Origin: Cellulomonas sp. 73-145
GTDB taxonomy: Bacteria > Actinomycetota > Actinomycetes > Actinomycetales > Cellulomonadaceae
Assembly (NCBI GenBank): GCA_001898185.1
Contig: MKTI01000003.1
Coordinates: 62,001-126,000, forward strand
Length of the DNA stretch: 64,000 nt
Reading direction: 5' to 3'
Program-made: the position numbers and the translations under genes
Notes under the pieces: model-generated
What the model saw: only the letters and a program-made list of their open reading frames with translations
Told to the model about the DNA's origin: nothing
Databases searched by the model: none
Shown here: piece after piece, positions 7,875 to 16,502 of the stretch
Layout: every line of letters begins with the position of its first letter
How positions within the stretch are numbered: the first letter of the stretch is position 1

Positions 7875-9878
7875 ATGTCGGTGCAGGAGTCGTCGCAGCA
7901 CGCGACGCAGGGGTCGAAGCTCGGTGCAGAGCTTCAGCAGCAGGTCGAGGCGCAGCGTGGGACGACGACGTCCACCGTGCCGCAGCAGCCGGCCGCGCCG
8001 GTGATGGTCGAGGTCGGCTCGTCCATCGAGGAGTACCTGGACCGCAGCGACTGGCGGGTCAACGCCAACGCGAACCAGGGGTACTCCCTGGGCGGTCTGA
8101 TCCTCAACACCGCCGGCAAGATGGTGGCCAACTACTGGCTGTCCCACGTGTACCCGGCCGAGATCGGCACGGCCCACCGCGAGGGCGACATCCACATCCA
8201 CGACCTCGACATGCTGAGCGGCTACTGCGCCGGCTGGTCCCTGCGCACGCTGCTGCAGGAGGGTCTCAACGGCGTGCCGGGCAAGGTCGAGGCGACCGGC
8301 CCCAAGCACTTCTCGTCGGCCATCGGCCAGATTGTCAACTTCCTCGGCACCATGCAGAACGAGTGGGCCGGCGCCCAGGCCTTCAGCTCGTTCGACACGT
8401 ACATGGCGCCGTTCGTGCGGCTGGACCAGCTGACCTACGAGCAGGTGCGGCAGGGGATCCAGGAGCTGATCTACAACCTCAACGTGCCGAGCCGGTGGGG
8501 CACGCAGACGCCCTTCACCAACCTGACGTTCGACTGGACGTGCCCGGAGGACCTGAAGGAGCAGGTGCCGTTCGTCGGCGACGAGCCGTGCGACTTCACG
8601 TACGGCGAGCTGCAGGTCGAGATGGACATGATCAACCGGGCGTACATGGAGGTGATGACCGCCGGCGACGCGTCGGGCCGCGTGTTCACGTTCCCGATCC
8701 CCACGTACAACATCACCAAGGACTTCCCGTGGGAGTCGGAGAACGCCGAGCGGCTGTTCGCCATGACGGCGAAGTACGGGCTGCCCTACTTCCAGAACTT
8801 CATCAACTCGGACATGAACCCCGGCGACGTCCGGTCCATGTGCTGCCGCCTGCAGCTGGACCTGCGCGAGCTGCTCAAGCGGGGCAACGGCCTGTTCGGC
8901 TCCGCGGAGCAGACCGGCTCCGTCGGCGTCGTGACGGTCAACATGGCGCGCCTGGGCTTCCTCTTCCCGGGCGACGAGGCGGGCCTGACGACGGCGCTCG
9001 ACCGGCTGCTGGAGCTGGCTCGCACGTCGCTCGAGCTCAAGCGCGACGTGATCGGGCGGCTGCTCGAGGAGGGCCTGTTCCCGTACACCAAGCGGTACCT
9101 CGGCTCGCTGGAGAACCACTTCTCCACGATCGGCGTCAACGGGATCAACGAGATGATCCGCAACTTCACCGGTGACGAGTACGACATCACCGACCCTCGA
9201 GGCCACCAGCTGGCGCTGCGCATCCTGGACCACGTGCGCGGCCGGATGGTCGAGTTCCAGGAGGAGACGGGCCACCTGTACAACCTCGAGGCGACGCCCG
9301 CCGAGGGGACGACGTACCGGTTCGCCAAGGAGGACCGCAAGCGGTTCGAGGGCATCCTGCAGGCCGGCACGGACGCCAACCCGTACTACACCAACTCCTC
9401 CCAGCTGCCGGTGGGCTTCACCGACGACCCGTTCGAGGCGCTGGCCCGGCAGGACGAGCTGCAGACCCGTTACACGGGCGGCACGGTGCTGCACCTGTAC
9501 ATGTCGGAGCGGATCAGCACGGCGGACGCCTGCCGGGAGCTGGTGAAGCGGTCGCTGTCGAGCTTCCGCCTGCCTTATCTGACCATCACTCCGACCTTCT
9601 CCATCTGCCCGAACCACGGCTACCTCGCCGGCGAGCACCACACGTGCCCGCGCTGCGCGGAGGCGCACCCGGACGCCGCGCCGGTGGAGTGCGAGGTGTG
9701 GACGCGCGTCATGGGGTACTTCCGGCCCGTGAGCTCGTTCAACGTCGGCAAGAAGGGTGAGCAGGCAGAGCGGGTCTCGTTCGAGGAGCGCGTCGCGTTC
9801 GGTGCGGACCCCGGCATGCACGCGTACGCGCACGACGAGATCGTCGGCGCGGGCGAGCCCGTCGCGGTGGGTGCATGA
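7875..9878 (+). CDS. nrdD: Anaerobic (class III) ribonucleoside-triphosphate reductase
   Basis: This oxygen-sensitive glycyl-radical enzyme reduces ribonucleotides for DNA synthesis during anaerobic growth. The 667-residue product contains the substrate-side region with SMCCRLQLDLREL (about 318-330, likely thiyl Cys), a zinc site from CPNHGY (about 577) and CPRC (about 593), and the radical loop RVMGYFRPVSSFN with Gly614 as the predicted radical site. The N-terminus is a roughly 50-residue Gln/Thr/Ser-rich stretch instead of a recognisable ATP-cone, so dATP control may be absent or different. AGGAGG at 7863-7868 fixes the ATG at 7875. The gene overlaps nrdG by 4 nt. Confidence 0.97.
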   Translation: MSVQESSQHATQGSKLGAELQQQVEAQRGTTTSTVPQQPAAPVMVEVGSSIEEYLDRSDWRVNANANQGYSLGGLILNTAGKMVANYWLSHVYPAEIGTAHREGDIHIHDLDMLSGYCAGWSLRTLLQEGLNGVPGKVEATGPKHFSSAIGQIVNFLGTMQNEWAGAQAFSSFDTYMAPFVRLDQLTYEQVRQGIQELIYNLNVPSRWGTQTPFTNLTFDWTCPEDLKEQVPFVGDEPCDFTYGELQVEMDMINRAYMEVMTAGDASGRVFTFPIPTYNITKDFPWESENAERLFAMTAKYGLPYFQNFINSDMNPGDVRSMCCRLQLDLRELLKRGNGLFGSAEQTGSVGVVTVNMARLGFLFPGDEAGLTTALDRLLELARTSLELKRDVIGRLLEEGLFPYTKRYLGSLENHFSTIGVNGINEMIRNFTGDEYDITDPRGHQLALRILDHVRGRMVEFQEETGHLYNLEATPAEGTTYRFAKEDRKRFEGILQAGTDANPYYTNSSQLPVGFTDDPFEALARQDELQTRYTGGTVLHLYMSERISTADACRELVKRSLSSFRLPYLTITPTFSICPNHGYLAGEHHTCPRCAEAHPDAAPVECEVWTRVMGYFRPVSSFNVGKKGEQAERVSFEERVAFGADPGMHAYAHDEIVGAGEPVAVGA

Positions 9879-10594
9879 CGATGACGACGACCGGGCCGAC
9901 GACGGGGCGCGCTGTCTCGTCGTCGGCCCGTGGCGCCGCCGCCGCCGACGACCTGCAGATCGCCGGTCTCGTGTCGCTCTCCACGGTCGACTGGCCGGGG
10001 CACCTGGTCGCCACCGCGTTCCTGCAGGGCTGCCCGTGGCGGTGCACCTACTGCCACAACAGCGCGATCCTCGATCCCCGGACACCCGGAGTGGTCCCGT
10101 GGCAGGCCGTCCGCGACCTGCTCGCGCGACGCCGGGGGCTCCTGGACGGCGTGGTCTTCTCGGGCGGCGAGCCCACCCGGCAGGCCGGGCTGGTGGCCGC
10201 GATGCGTGAGGTGAAGGAAGCAGGCTTCCTCGTCGGACTCCACACGGGCGGCGCCTACCCACGTCGGCTCCGGCAGCTGCTGCCCCTGGTGGACTGGGTG
10301 GGGCTCGACATCAAGGCGCCGGCGCGCCTGTACCGCGAGATCACGCGGACCGGCGGGCCGACGACGAGCGCCGACCAGGCGTTCTCCTCTCTCGAACTGG
10401 TGCTCGCGTCCGGTGTGGACGTGCAGGTGCGCACCACGGTTGATCCGACGGTGATGTCCGACGACGACGTCGCCGAGCTGACTGCCGTGCTCGCGGAGCG
10501 GGGGGTCCGCGAGCACGTGCTGCAGACCGTACGAGCGGACGGCACCACGGAGGAGTACCGGGCTGCGCTGGCGGCGGTCCGGGCTGCTGGCTGA
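9875..10594 (+). CDS. nrdG: Anaerobic ribonucleotide reductase activating protein (radical SAM)
   Basis: NrdG uses a 4Fe-4S cluster and S-adenosylmethionine to place the glycyl radical on NrdD. The cluster ligands are Cys53, Cys57 and Cys60 (GCPWRCTYCHNS). The SAM-binding GGE motif follows as VVFSGGEPTRQ (about residue 95). At 239 residues it is longer than E. coli NrdG (about 154) and resembles the extended, pyruvate-formate-lyase-activase-like NrdG of other bacteria, with GLDIKAP in the barrel. The ATG at 9875 overlaps the nrdD stop (ATGA); another ATG at 9881 is possible. Co-transcription with nrdD is clear. Confidence 0.95.
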   Translation: MTMTTTGPTTGRAVSSSARGAAAADDLQIAGLVSLSTVDWPGHLVATAFLQGCPWRCTYCHNSAILDPRTPGVVPWQAVRDLLARRRGLLDGVVFSGGEPTRQAGLVAAMREVKEAGFLVGLHTGGAYPRRLRQLLPLVDWVGLDIKAPARLYREITRTGGPTTSADQAFSSLELVLASGVDVQVRTTVDPTVMSDDDVAELTAVLAERGVREHVLQTVRADGTTEEYRAALAAVRAAG

Positions 10595-10696
10595 CGGGGT
10601 TGTGGTCGGCTCGGCCCGTTCGCTCGGCGCCTCTGCCGCCAGCGTGCAGTGCCCGGTTTGAGACGCTATGTCGGTGGTCGGTGGTGGGGTCTCCCC

Positions 10697-12349
10697 ATGG
10701 ATGACGCGCGGTCGGCACCGGTAGGGACGCTCCTCGCCGTGCCCGCCGTGCCCGCGGTGCCCGCGGTGCCCGCCGTGCTGGCCACGCCCGCCGTGCGTGG
10801 CGCTGCGTTGTCTCAGGGCGATCGGCAGGTCCGTCCGGCAGCCACGGCCGGCGCCACCGTGCTCGCGGACGGGGACGATCGCGATCCCGTCGACGACGTG
10901 ATCTCGGCCGTCTCCGCTGCGGACCGCCTGGTGAACCGCATCTCCGCCTGGCGTGACGGTCTCGTCGTCGAGGCGTTCCGGAGCGGCGCTGCCATGCGTG
11001 GGGCCGAGCTGCCGGCCGGCCTGTCCGACAACGTCGCCTGGGAGTGGGCCCGGACCGACATGATCGCGGAGCTTGCGCTCGCTCTTCGTCTGCCGGAGTC
11101 GACCGTCTCGTCGCGGGTGCGCCGTACGGCTGTGCTGACCAGGTGCTTCCCGCGTCTCGCGGAGGCGCACGCCGACGGTGAGGTCTCCCGGTGGCACGTC
11201 GACGTGATGCTCGAGCTGTTCGAGCGGTATCCCGAGGAGGTGCGCTCAGCGGCGGACGAGGCGCTGACCCCGCGGGCCCTGGTGCTGGACCCGTCCCGGT
11301 TCCGCTCCGTGGCCCGTCGGTGGCGTGCGCGGCACGCCGGTCCGGTGACTCCGGAGGCGCGCCGCGCCGCCGTTGCGGACCGGCACGTCACCGTGACACC
11401 GGCTGACGACCACCTCGCGTGGCTCAGCGCTCTGCTGCCCGCCGAGCAGGCCTATGCGGCGTTCCACCGCATCTCCGACCTCGCCGCGGAGGTCCAGGGT
11501 CCCGATGACGAGCGCTCGCTCCCGCAGCTGCGCGCGGACGTGATGTCCGCGCTCCTCATCGACCCGGACGCTTCGGACGCCGTCCGGCCGGTCACGGCCG
11601 TTCCGCGACGGCTGTCGGAGCAGGACGAGCGGCACCCCAGCCGGGCCGACGGACGCGACGATCCGAGCGACGCCGACCACGTGGACGCCGACCACGTGGA
11701 CGCCGACCTGAGTGGGCTCGGCAGGTCTCTCCCCGACGGAGCTCGGGGAATCCGGGCGACCGTGGTGCTCACGGTGCCGGTTCTGACGCTGCTCGGACAC
11801 GATGACGAGCCGGCGGTGCTCGAGGGCCACGGGCCGATCGACATCGAGACGGCTCGTCGTCTGGCGGCGGACGCGCCGTCGTTCATCAGGGTGCTCACCG
11901 ACCCGCACACCGGGGCGGTGCTCTCCGTCGGTCGCCGCCGGTACGCGGTTCCGGCGGATCTCCGTACCGCGTTGGCGGTGCGGGACGTCACCTGCCGGTT
12001 CCCCGGCTGCGCGCGGCGGGCGGCGCGCTGCGACGTCGACCACTCGACGGCATGGGCGGCCGGCGGCGCGACGGCAGCCGACAACCTCGCCCATCTGTGC
12101 CGCAAGCACCACCGGCTCAAGCACCTGGGTCGATGGCACGTGACGCATCGGCGTGGTGGTGAGCTCGTCTGGCAGACGCCGTCCGGGCGCCGGTATCGCG
12201 ACGAGCCGGCTGTCCGTCTCGACATCGGGCCGCCGCCGTCAACCGCCGCCCGTGCGCCAGCGGATGCCTCCGCTGGTCGCGCCGTTCGTTCGGCAGTTCC
12301 TGCTGGGCATCGTGCTGCTGCTGCCTACCCACTGGTCCCACCCTTCTGA
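10697..12349 (+). CDS. DUF222 and HNH-endonuclease domain protein
   Basis: The 550-residue protein has a DUF222 helical domain (about 50-400, with RRTAVLTRCFPRLAEAHADG and the typical GEVSRWHVDVM) and a C-terminal HNH nuclease (about 430-480). The HNH part shows CRFPGC, CDVDH, NLAHLCRKHH, a zinc-stabilised beta-beta-alpha fold expected to cut DNA. Such proteins are multicopy in actinobacteria (REP13E12-like) and their biology is poorly known. The ATG at 10697 is preferred; a GTG at 10649 extends the frame by 16 residues. The N-terminus has a Pro-Ala-Val repeat (9-bp unit) and the middle has a 15-bp repeat (DADHV). No other mobile-element features are seen nearby. Confidence 0.88.
   Translation: MDDARSAPVGTLLAVPAVPAVPAVPAVLATPAVRGAALSQGDRQVRPAATAGATVLADGDDRDPVDDVISAVSAADRLVNRISAWRDGLVVEAFRSGAAMRGAELPAGLSDNVAWEWARTDMIAELALALRLPESTVSSRVRRTAVLTRCFPRLAEAHADGEVSRWHVDVMLELFERYPEEVRSAADEALTPRALVLDPSRFRSVARRWRARHAGPVTPEARRAAVADRHVTVTPADDHLAWLSALLPAEQAYAAFHRISDLAAEVQGPDDERSLPQLRADVMSALLIDPDASDAVRPVTAVPRRLSEQDERHPSRADGRDDPSDADHVDADHVDADLSGLGRSLPDGARGIRATVVLTVPVLTLLGHDDEPAVLEGHGPIDIETARRLAADAPSFIRVLTDPHTGAVLSVGRRRYAVPADLRTALAVRDVTCRFPGCARRAARCDVDHSTAWAAGGATAADNLAHLCRKHHRLKHLGRWHVTHRRGGELVWQTPSGRRYRDEPAVRLDIGPPPSTAARAPADASAGRAVRSAVPAGHRAAAAYPLVPPF
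11669..11707 (+). repeat. 15-bp tandem repeat in the DUF222-HNH gene
   Basis: Unit GACGCCGACCACGTG at 11669-11683 and 11684-11698 plus a partial copy encodes DADHV twice. It lies in a linker between DUF222 sub-regions. Confidence 0.85.
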
Positions 12350-12395
12350 CCGCGCGCTCCCGGTGTTCCGACGCGCCTCCGGGCGCTGCGAGGCT

Positions 12396-12533
12396 GTGCC
12401 GCGCCCTGTGGAGGCGGTGCGACGCGCTGCGATGCTGTGCGCGGTGCCGCGCAGCTGTAGGTGGCGGTGCGAAGGCGAGCGACGCTTTGGGAGGGCGTGC
12501 GACGTGCCCCGCAGCTGCGAGCGGCGATGTGCG
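12396..12533. repeat. Three degenerate repeats of about 50-60 bp in the gap after the HNH gene
   Basis: The 291-nt gap between the HNH gene and the STAS gene contains three related blocks beginning at 12396, 12444 and 12504, each opening GTGCC(G/C)CGC and running into a GGCGGTGCGA-like segment. No convincing ORF, RNA or terminator was seen in this gap. Confidence 0.55.
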
Positions 12534-12640
12534 GTGCCCGAGGCGCCTGGTGACGAGCGCCACGGTCGCTGTTGTGGCTCCTGGCCGGCGCGGATGCTTC
12601 AATTCCGGTGTCGTGCCGAGCGGACGTGGAGGGGCAGGCC

Positions 12641-12988
12641 GTGGCGCTGCGTGTGGTGAGCCGTGAGGTCGGCCAGCAGACGGTGGTCGAGGTCGACGGC
12701 GAGATCGACGTCGCCACCGCCGACACCCTGCGGGAGCGCCTGAACGCCCTGATCGACCGGCAGCAGGTCGACCTGGTGGTCGACCTGCGGGGCGTCAGCT
12801 TCATGGACTCGACCGGTCTGGGCCTGCTGGTGGGCACGCTCAAGCGGGTGCGAACCGCAGGTGGCCGGCTGCAGCTGGTCGTCGACTCGGAGCGGTTGCT
12901 CATGGTGTTCCGCATCACGGCGCTGGAGCAGGTGTTCACCATCCGCCCCTCCCTTGAAGACGCGCTGGTCGAGGAGCCGACGCACTGA
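12641..12988 (+). CDS. STAS-domain anti-sigma factor antagonist
   Basis: The 115-residue protein is a single STAS domain of the SpoIIAA/RsbV/BldG type. It carries VVEVDGEIDVATADTLRERL at the front and the phosphorylation loop FMDSTGLGLLVG, with Ser near residue 56. Unphosphorylated antagonists bind and sequester anti-sigma kinases to release sigma factors. The start is GTG 12641, seven nt after GGAGGGG, which is better than the upstream in-frame start at 12572. No anti-sigma kinase gene is adjacent, so its partner is elsewhere. It stands alone, with hppA transcribed in the same direction 216 nt later. Confidence 0.9.
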   Translation: MALRVVSREVGQQTVVEVDGEIDVATADTLRERLNALIDRQQVDLVVDLRGVSFMDSTGLGLLVGTLKRVRTAGGRLQLVVDSERLLMVFRITALEQVFTIRPSLEDALVEEPTH

Positions 12989-13064
12989 CGTCGGTGGTCG
13001 GCCGCTGCCCGTCGCGCGGCCGAGGCCATGAGATGGCCCGGTCGACGGCACCGTGCCGTGCTGA

Positions 13065-13114
13065 AGGACCAAAGCCCGGACACCTCTCGTTCGGCCCTCG
13101 GTAGGACCAAGGTC
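13065..13114 (+). promoter_or_regulatory. Candidate GGACCAA operator pair upstream of hppA
   Basis: AGGACCAA occurs at 13065-13072 and 13103-13110, 38 bp apart. The second copy continues to GGACCAAGGTC, a near-palindrome ending 12 nt before the -10 box. The pattern resembles DosR/DevR-type GGGACTWWAGTCCC sites, but several positions differ; regulation is a hypothesis. Confidence 0.35.
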
Positions 13115-13126
13115 ACACTCCCTGGC

Positions 13127-13132
13127 TAGACT
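13127..13132 (+). promoter_or_regulatory. Probable -10 box of hppA (TAGACT)
   Basis: TAGACT sits 72 nt before the hppA start and fits the actinobacterial TANNNT -10 consensus. No good -35 is visible at 17 nt, consistent with control by an activator at the GGACCAA sites. Confidence 0.5.
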
Positions 13133-13204
13133 GCCCGGATTCCCGGCGACGGTGCCGAGGAACGACTCGGCCGAGAGCCGTGCGACGTCCTTGGGGGAGG
13201 ATCC

Positions 13205-15661
13205 ATGCTGCAGCTCGGCACCACGAGCCTGGTGATCGTCGGATGCATCGCCGCCGTGGCGGTGGCTGCCCTGGCGGTCGCTGCGGTGCTGGCCCGTCAG
13301 GTGCTGGCCGCGGGCGAGGGAACCGTCCGCATGCAGGACATCGCGCACGCGGTGCAGGAGGGTGCCTCGGCGTTCCTCCGTCGGCAGTTCCGCACGCTCG
13401 GCCTGTTCGCCGTGGTGGTCGTCGCGCTGCTGCTGCTGCTCCCCGGAGACGGTGGCGTCAAGCTGGGACGCAGCATCTTCTTCCTGTTCGGAGCCGGTTT
13501 CTCCGCATCGATCGGGTTCCTCGGCATGTGGCTGGCCACCCGCGCCAACCTGCGCGTCGCGGCGGCGGCCTCCGGCCCCGACGGACGCGCGGCGGGTGCC
13601 CGGATCGCCTTCCGGACGGGCGGCGTGGTGGGCATGTCGGTCGTCGGGCTCGGGCTGCTCGGCGCGTCCGCCGTCGTCCTCGTCTACCGGGGCAACGCAC
13701 CCGCGGTGCTCGAGGGGTTCGGCTTCGGCGCCGCGCTGCTCGCGATGTTCATGCGGGTGGGCGGCGGCATCTTCACCAAGGCGGCCGACGTCGGCGCCGA
13801 CCTGGTCGGCAAGGTGGAGCAGGGCATCCCGGAGGACGACCCCCGCAACGCCGCGACCATCGCCGACAACGTGGGCGACAACGTCGGCGACTGCGCCGGC
13901 ATGGCGGCCGACCTGTTCGAGTCGTACGCCGTGACGCTGGTCGCCGCGCTGATCCTCGGCAAGGCGGCGTTCGGCGAGCACGGCATGGTGTTCCCCCTGC
14001 TGGTCACCGCGGTCGGTGCCCTCGTCGCGGCCCTCGGCGTGTTCATCACGCGCGTCCGTGGCCAGGAGTCCGGGCTGCAGGCGATCAACCGCGGCTTCTA
14101 CACGGCAGCGCTGCTCGGCGTGGTGCTGGCCACCGTCGCGGCCTTCGTCTACCTGCCGTCGTCGTTCGCGGCCTTCACCGACGGCACCGCCGGGCTGCAG
14201 ACCCACCACGGCGACCCACGCCTGATCGCCTCGGTCGCGGTGCTGGTCGGCGTGGTGCTGGCCGGAGTGATCCTCTGGGTGACCGGCTACTTCACCAACA
14301 CCACCAGCAACCCGACCCTGCACGTCGCCCGGACCACGCTGACCGGTGCCGCCACCGTGGTGCTGTCGGGCATCGGCGTCGGTTTCGAGTCCGCCGTCTA
14401 CACCGCGGGCATCATCGCCGCGGCGATCTGCGCCGTGTTCCTGGTGGCGGGCGGGTCGATCCCGCTGGCCCTGTTCCTCATCGCGCTGGCGGGCTGCGGC
14501 CTGCTGACGACCGTCGGCGTGATCGTCGCGATGGACACCTTCGGGCCGGTCAGCGACAACGCCCAGGGCATCGCGGAGATGTCGGGCGACGTCACCGAGG
14601 AGGGTGCGCGCATCCTCACCGACCTCGACGCCGTCGGGAACACCACCAAGGCCGTGACCAAGGGCATCGCCATCGCCACCGCCGTGCTGGCGGCGACCGC
14701 CCTGTTCGGCTCCTACGCCGACGCGGTGCGCACGTCGCTGGCGGGGGTCAGCGGCCGGATCGGCGACGACCTGGTCACCGCGATGATGGACTACCAGATC
14801 ATCAGCCCGGTCACGCTGGTCGGCCTGATCCTCGGCGGCGCCACGGTGTTCCTGTTCTCCGGGCTGGCGATCGACGCCGTCACTCGCGCGGCCGGCGCCA
14901 TCGTGTTCGAGGTGCGCCGCCAGTTCCGGGAGCACCCCGGCATCATGAGCGGCACCGAGCGGCCGGAGTACGGCCGGGTGGTGGACATCTGCACGCGCGA
15001 CTCGCTGCGGGAGCTCGCCACCCCGGGCCTGCTGGCGGCGTTCGCGCCGATCGCCGTCGGGTTCGGGCTGGGCATCGGCCCGCTCGCCGGGTTCCTCGCC
15101 GGGGCGATCGGCGCCGGCGTGCTGATGGCCGTGTTCCTCGCCAACAGCGGTGGCACCTGGGACAACGCGAAGAAGATCGTCGAGGACGGGCACTACGGCG
15201 GCAAGGGGTCGGCGGCGCACGCCGCGGCCGTGATCGGCGACACCGTCGGCGACCCGTTCAAGGACACCGCCGGGCCGGCGATCAACCCGCTGATCAAGGT
15301 GATGAACCTGGTGGCGCTGCTGGTCGCACCGGCGGTCGTGTCCGTGTCGGCCGGTGCCGGCGCCAACCACGCGCTGCGCCTGGTGATCGCCGTGCTGGCC
15401 GCGGGGGTCGCGTTCGGGGCCGTGATCGTGTCCCGGCTCCGGGCGGCGCGGGTGGACCGCCAGTCGGTCGCCGCGGCGTCGGCGGAGGGACGGCGCGCGT
15501 CCGGCGGGTCGCCGGCCCCGGAGGTGCTCGAGGCGGAGCTCGAGTTCGACGAGACGGACGAGTTCTCGGACGCCGAGCTCGCCGCCGACCTGCCTGACCA
15601 GGACCTGGACGACGACAGCCTCGCCGACTCGGCACCGCGGGGACCGCGCCCGCGGGAGTGA
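13205..15661 (+). CDS. hppA: Membrane-bound proton-translocating pyrophosphatase
   Basis: HppA hydrolyses pyrophosphate and pumps protons across the cytoplasmic membrane. The 818-residue protein has about 16 hydrophobic segments, the pyrophosphate-binding loop DDPRNAATIADNVGDNVGDC (about 211-230) and the later acidic loop GDTVGDPFKDTAGPAINPL. The residue that separates subfamilies is Lys482 in GNTTKAVTKG; K+-dependent enzymes have Ala here, so this should be a K+-independent proton pump. The last about 60 residues are a highly acidic cytoplasmic tail. GGGGGAGG just before the ATG at 13205 fixes the start. The stop overlaps the next reading frame by 4 nt. Confidence 0.97.
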   Translation: MLQLGTTSLVIVGCIAAVAVAALAVAAVLARQVLAAGEGTVRMQDIAHAVQEGASAFLRRQFRTLGLFAVVVVALLLLLPGDGGVKLGRSIFFLFGAGFSASIGFLGMWLATRANLRVAAAASGPDGRAAGARIAFRTGGVVGMSVVGLGLLGASAVVLVYRGNAPAVLEGFGFGAALLAMFMRVGGGIFTKAADVGADLVGKVEQGIPEDDPRNAATIADNVGDNVGDCAGMAADLFESYAVTLVAALILGKAAFGEHGMVFPLLVTAVGALVAALGVFITRVRGQESGLQAINRGFYTAALLGVVLATVAAFVYLPSSFAAFTDGTAGLQTHHGDPRLIASVAVLVGVVLAGVILWVTGYFTNTTSNPTLHVARTTLTGAATVVLSGIGVGFESAVYTAGIIAAAICAVFLVAGGSIPLALFLIALAGCGLLTTVGVIVAMDTFGPVSDNAQGIAEMSGDVTEEGARILTDLDAVGNTTKAVTKGIAIATAVLAATALFGSYADAVRTSLAGVSGRIGDDLVTAMMDYQIISPVTLVGLILGGATVFLFSGLAIDAVTRAAGAIVFEVRRQFREHPGIMSGTERPEYGRVVDICTRDSLRELATPGLLAAFAPIAVGFGLGIGPLAGFLAGAIGAGVLMAVFLANSGGTWDNAKKIVEDGHYGGKGSAAHAAAVIGDTVGDPFKDTAGPAINPLIKVMNLVALLVAPAVVSVSAGAGANHALRLVIAVLAAGVAFGAVIVSRLRAARVDRQSVAAASAEGRRASGGSPAPEVLEAELEFDETDEFSDAELAADLPDQDLDDDSLADSAPRGPRPRE

Positions 15662-16502
15662 GGGAGTCCTCCGGAACCACGGAGCCCGCCGGAGTGACGG
15701 AACCCGCAGCACTGCCGGAACCCGCAGCACTGCCGGAACCCGCAGCACTGCCGAGACCCGCAGCACTGCCGAGACCCGCGGAGGCGCCCCAGCCCGCCGA
15801 GGCACACCAGCCGCTGCGGGTGATGACGTGGAACCTGCACGCGCTCGGCACGCCCTGGCTGACCACCCGACGGTGCGTCGACGCCGTCGTCGGCGTGCTG
15901 CGAGACACGGCTCCGGACGTCGTCGGCGTCCAGGAACGTCCGCTCGGCCCGCTGGGCCGGTGGCGCCTGCGCCGCGTCGCCCGGCGTGCAGGGCTCCGCG
16001 TGGTCGTCGGCGGTGGCGCCTCCCGGACCACCGCCCTGCTGGTGCGCGCGACCTGGCGTCCGACCAGGCGGCGGCGTACCGGCTGCCCTGGGAGCTGCCG
16101 CGCACCCGCCGTGGTGCCAGCACCGCGCGCGTGCTGGCGGGCGGCGAGAAGGTCCGCGTGGTCGTCGTCCACCTCGGTCTGGACGCGGGCGAGCGGGAAC
16201 GGCACCTGCGCCTGCTGCTCGACCGGTTGCCCCGCACCGAGCCGCTGGTGGTGCTGGGGGACGTCAACGAGGTGCCGGACCAGCCGTCGTGGCGCACGCT
16301 GCTCGCCCAGGGGCTGACGGATGCGGCCGCGCACGCCGGTCCGACGTTCCCGGCGTCCGCTCCGGCCCAGCGGATCGACGCCGTGCTGGTCGGCTACGGT
16401 CTGCGCGTGACAGCCGCCCGTGTGCTCGACGTCCCGGCGGCCCGCGTCGCCAGCGACCACCTGCCGGTGGTCGTCGACCTCGCTGCGGGGGAGGAGCGGT
16501 GA
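15658..16502 (+). pseudogene. Endonuclease/exonuclease/phosphatase (EEP) family gene with frameshift
   Basis: Two overlapping frames together make one EEP-fold hydrolase. The first (from GTG 15658, overlapping the hppA stop) contains VMTWNLHALG and VVGVQER, the metal-binding start of the fold, and stays in register to VVVGGGASRTTALLV. The second frame, from about 16050, contains RDLASDQAAAYRLPW, VVVVHLGLDAG, VVLGDVNEVPD and ASDHLPVVVDL, the remaining catalytic motifs. The switch happens in GCGCGCG at 16044-16050; loss of one base or gain of two would explain it. Either a real inactivation or a sequencing slip is possible. The N-terminus has 18-bp tandem repeats. The downstream gene overlaps its stop by 4 nt, as in an intact operon. 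Confidence 0.8.
15702..15773 (+). repeat. Four 18-bp tandem repeats between hppA and the EEP domain
   Basis: Four copies of ACCCGCAGCACTGCCG(GA/AG) at 15702, 15720, 15738 and 15756 encode PAALPE/PAALPR and extend the N-terminus of the EEP reading frame. Partial copies lie on both sides. Confidence 0.92.

Noticed and set aside
7698..10262. Open reading frame of 854 codons on the minus strand
   Set aside because: Antisense to nrdD and nrdG, low-complexity Arg/Val/His-rich product; the plus-strand genes are unmistakable.
12599..16297. Open reading frame of 1232 codons on the minus strand
   Set aside because: It is antisense to hppA and the EEP gene. High GC at third positions removes stops in the opposite frames; the product is His/Arg/Gly-rich with no motif.
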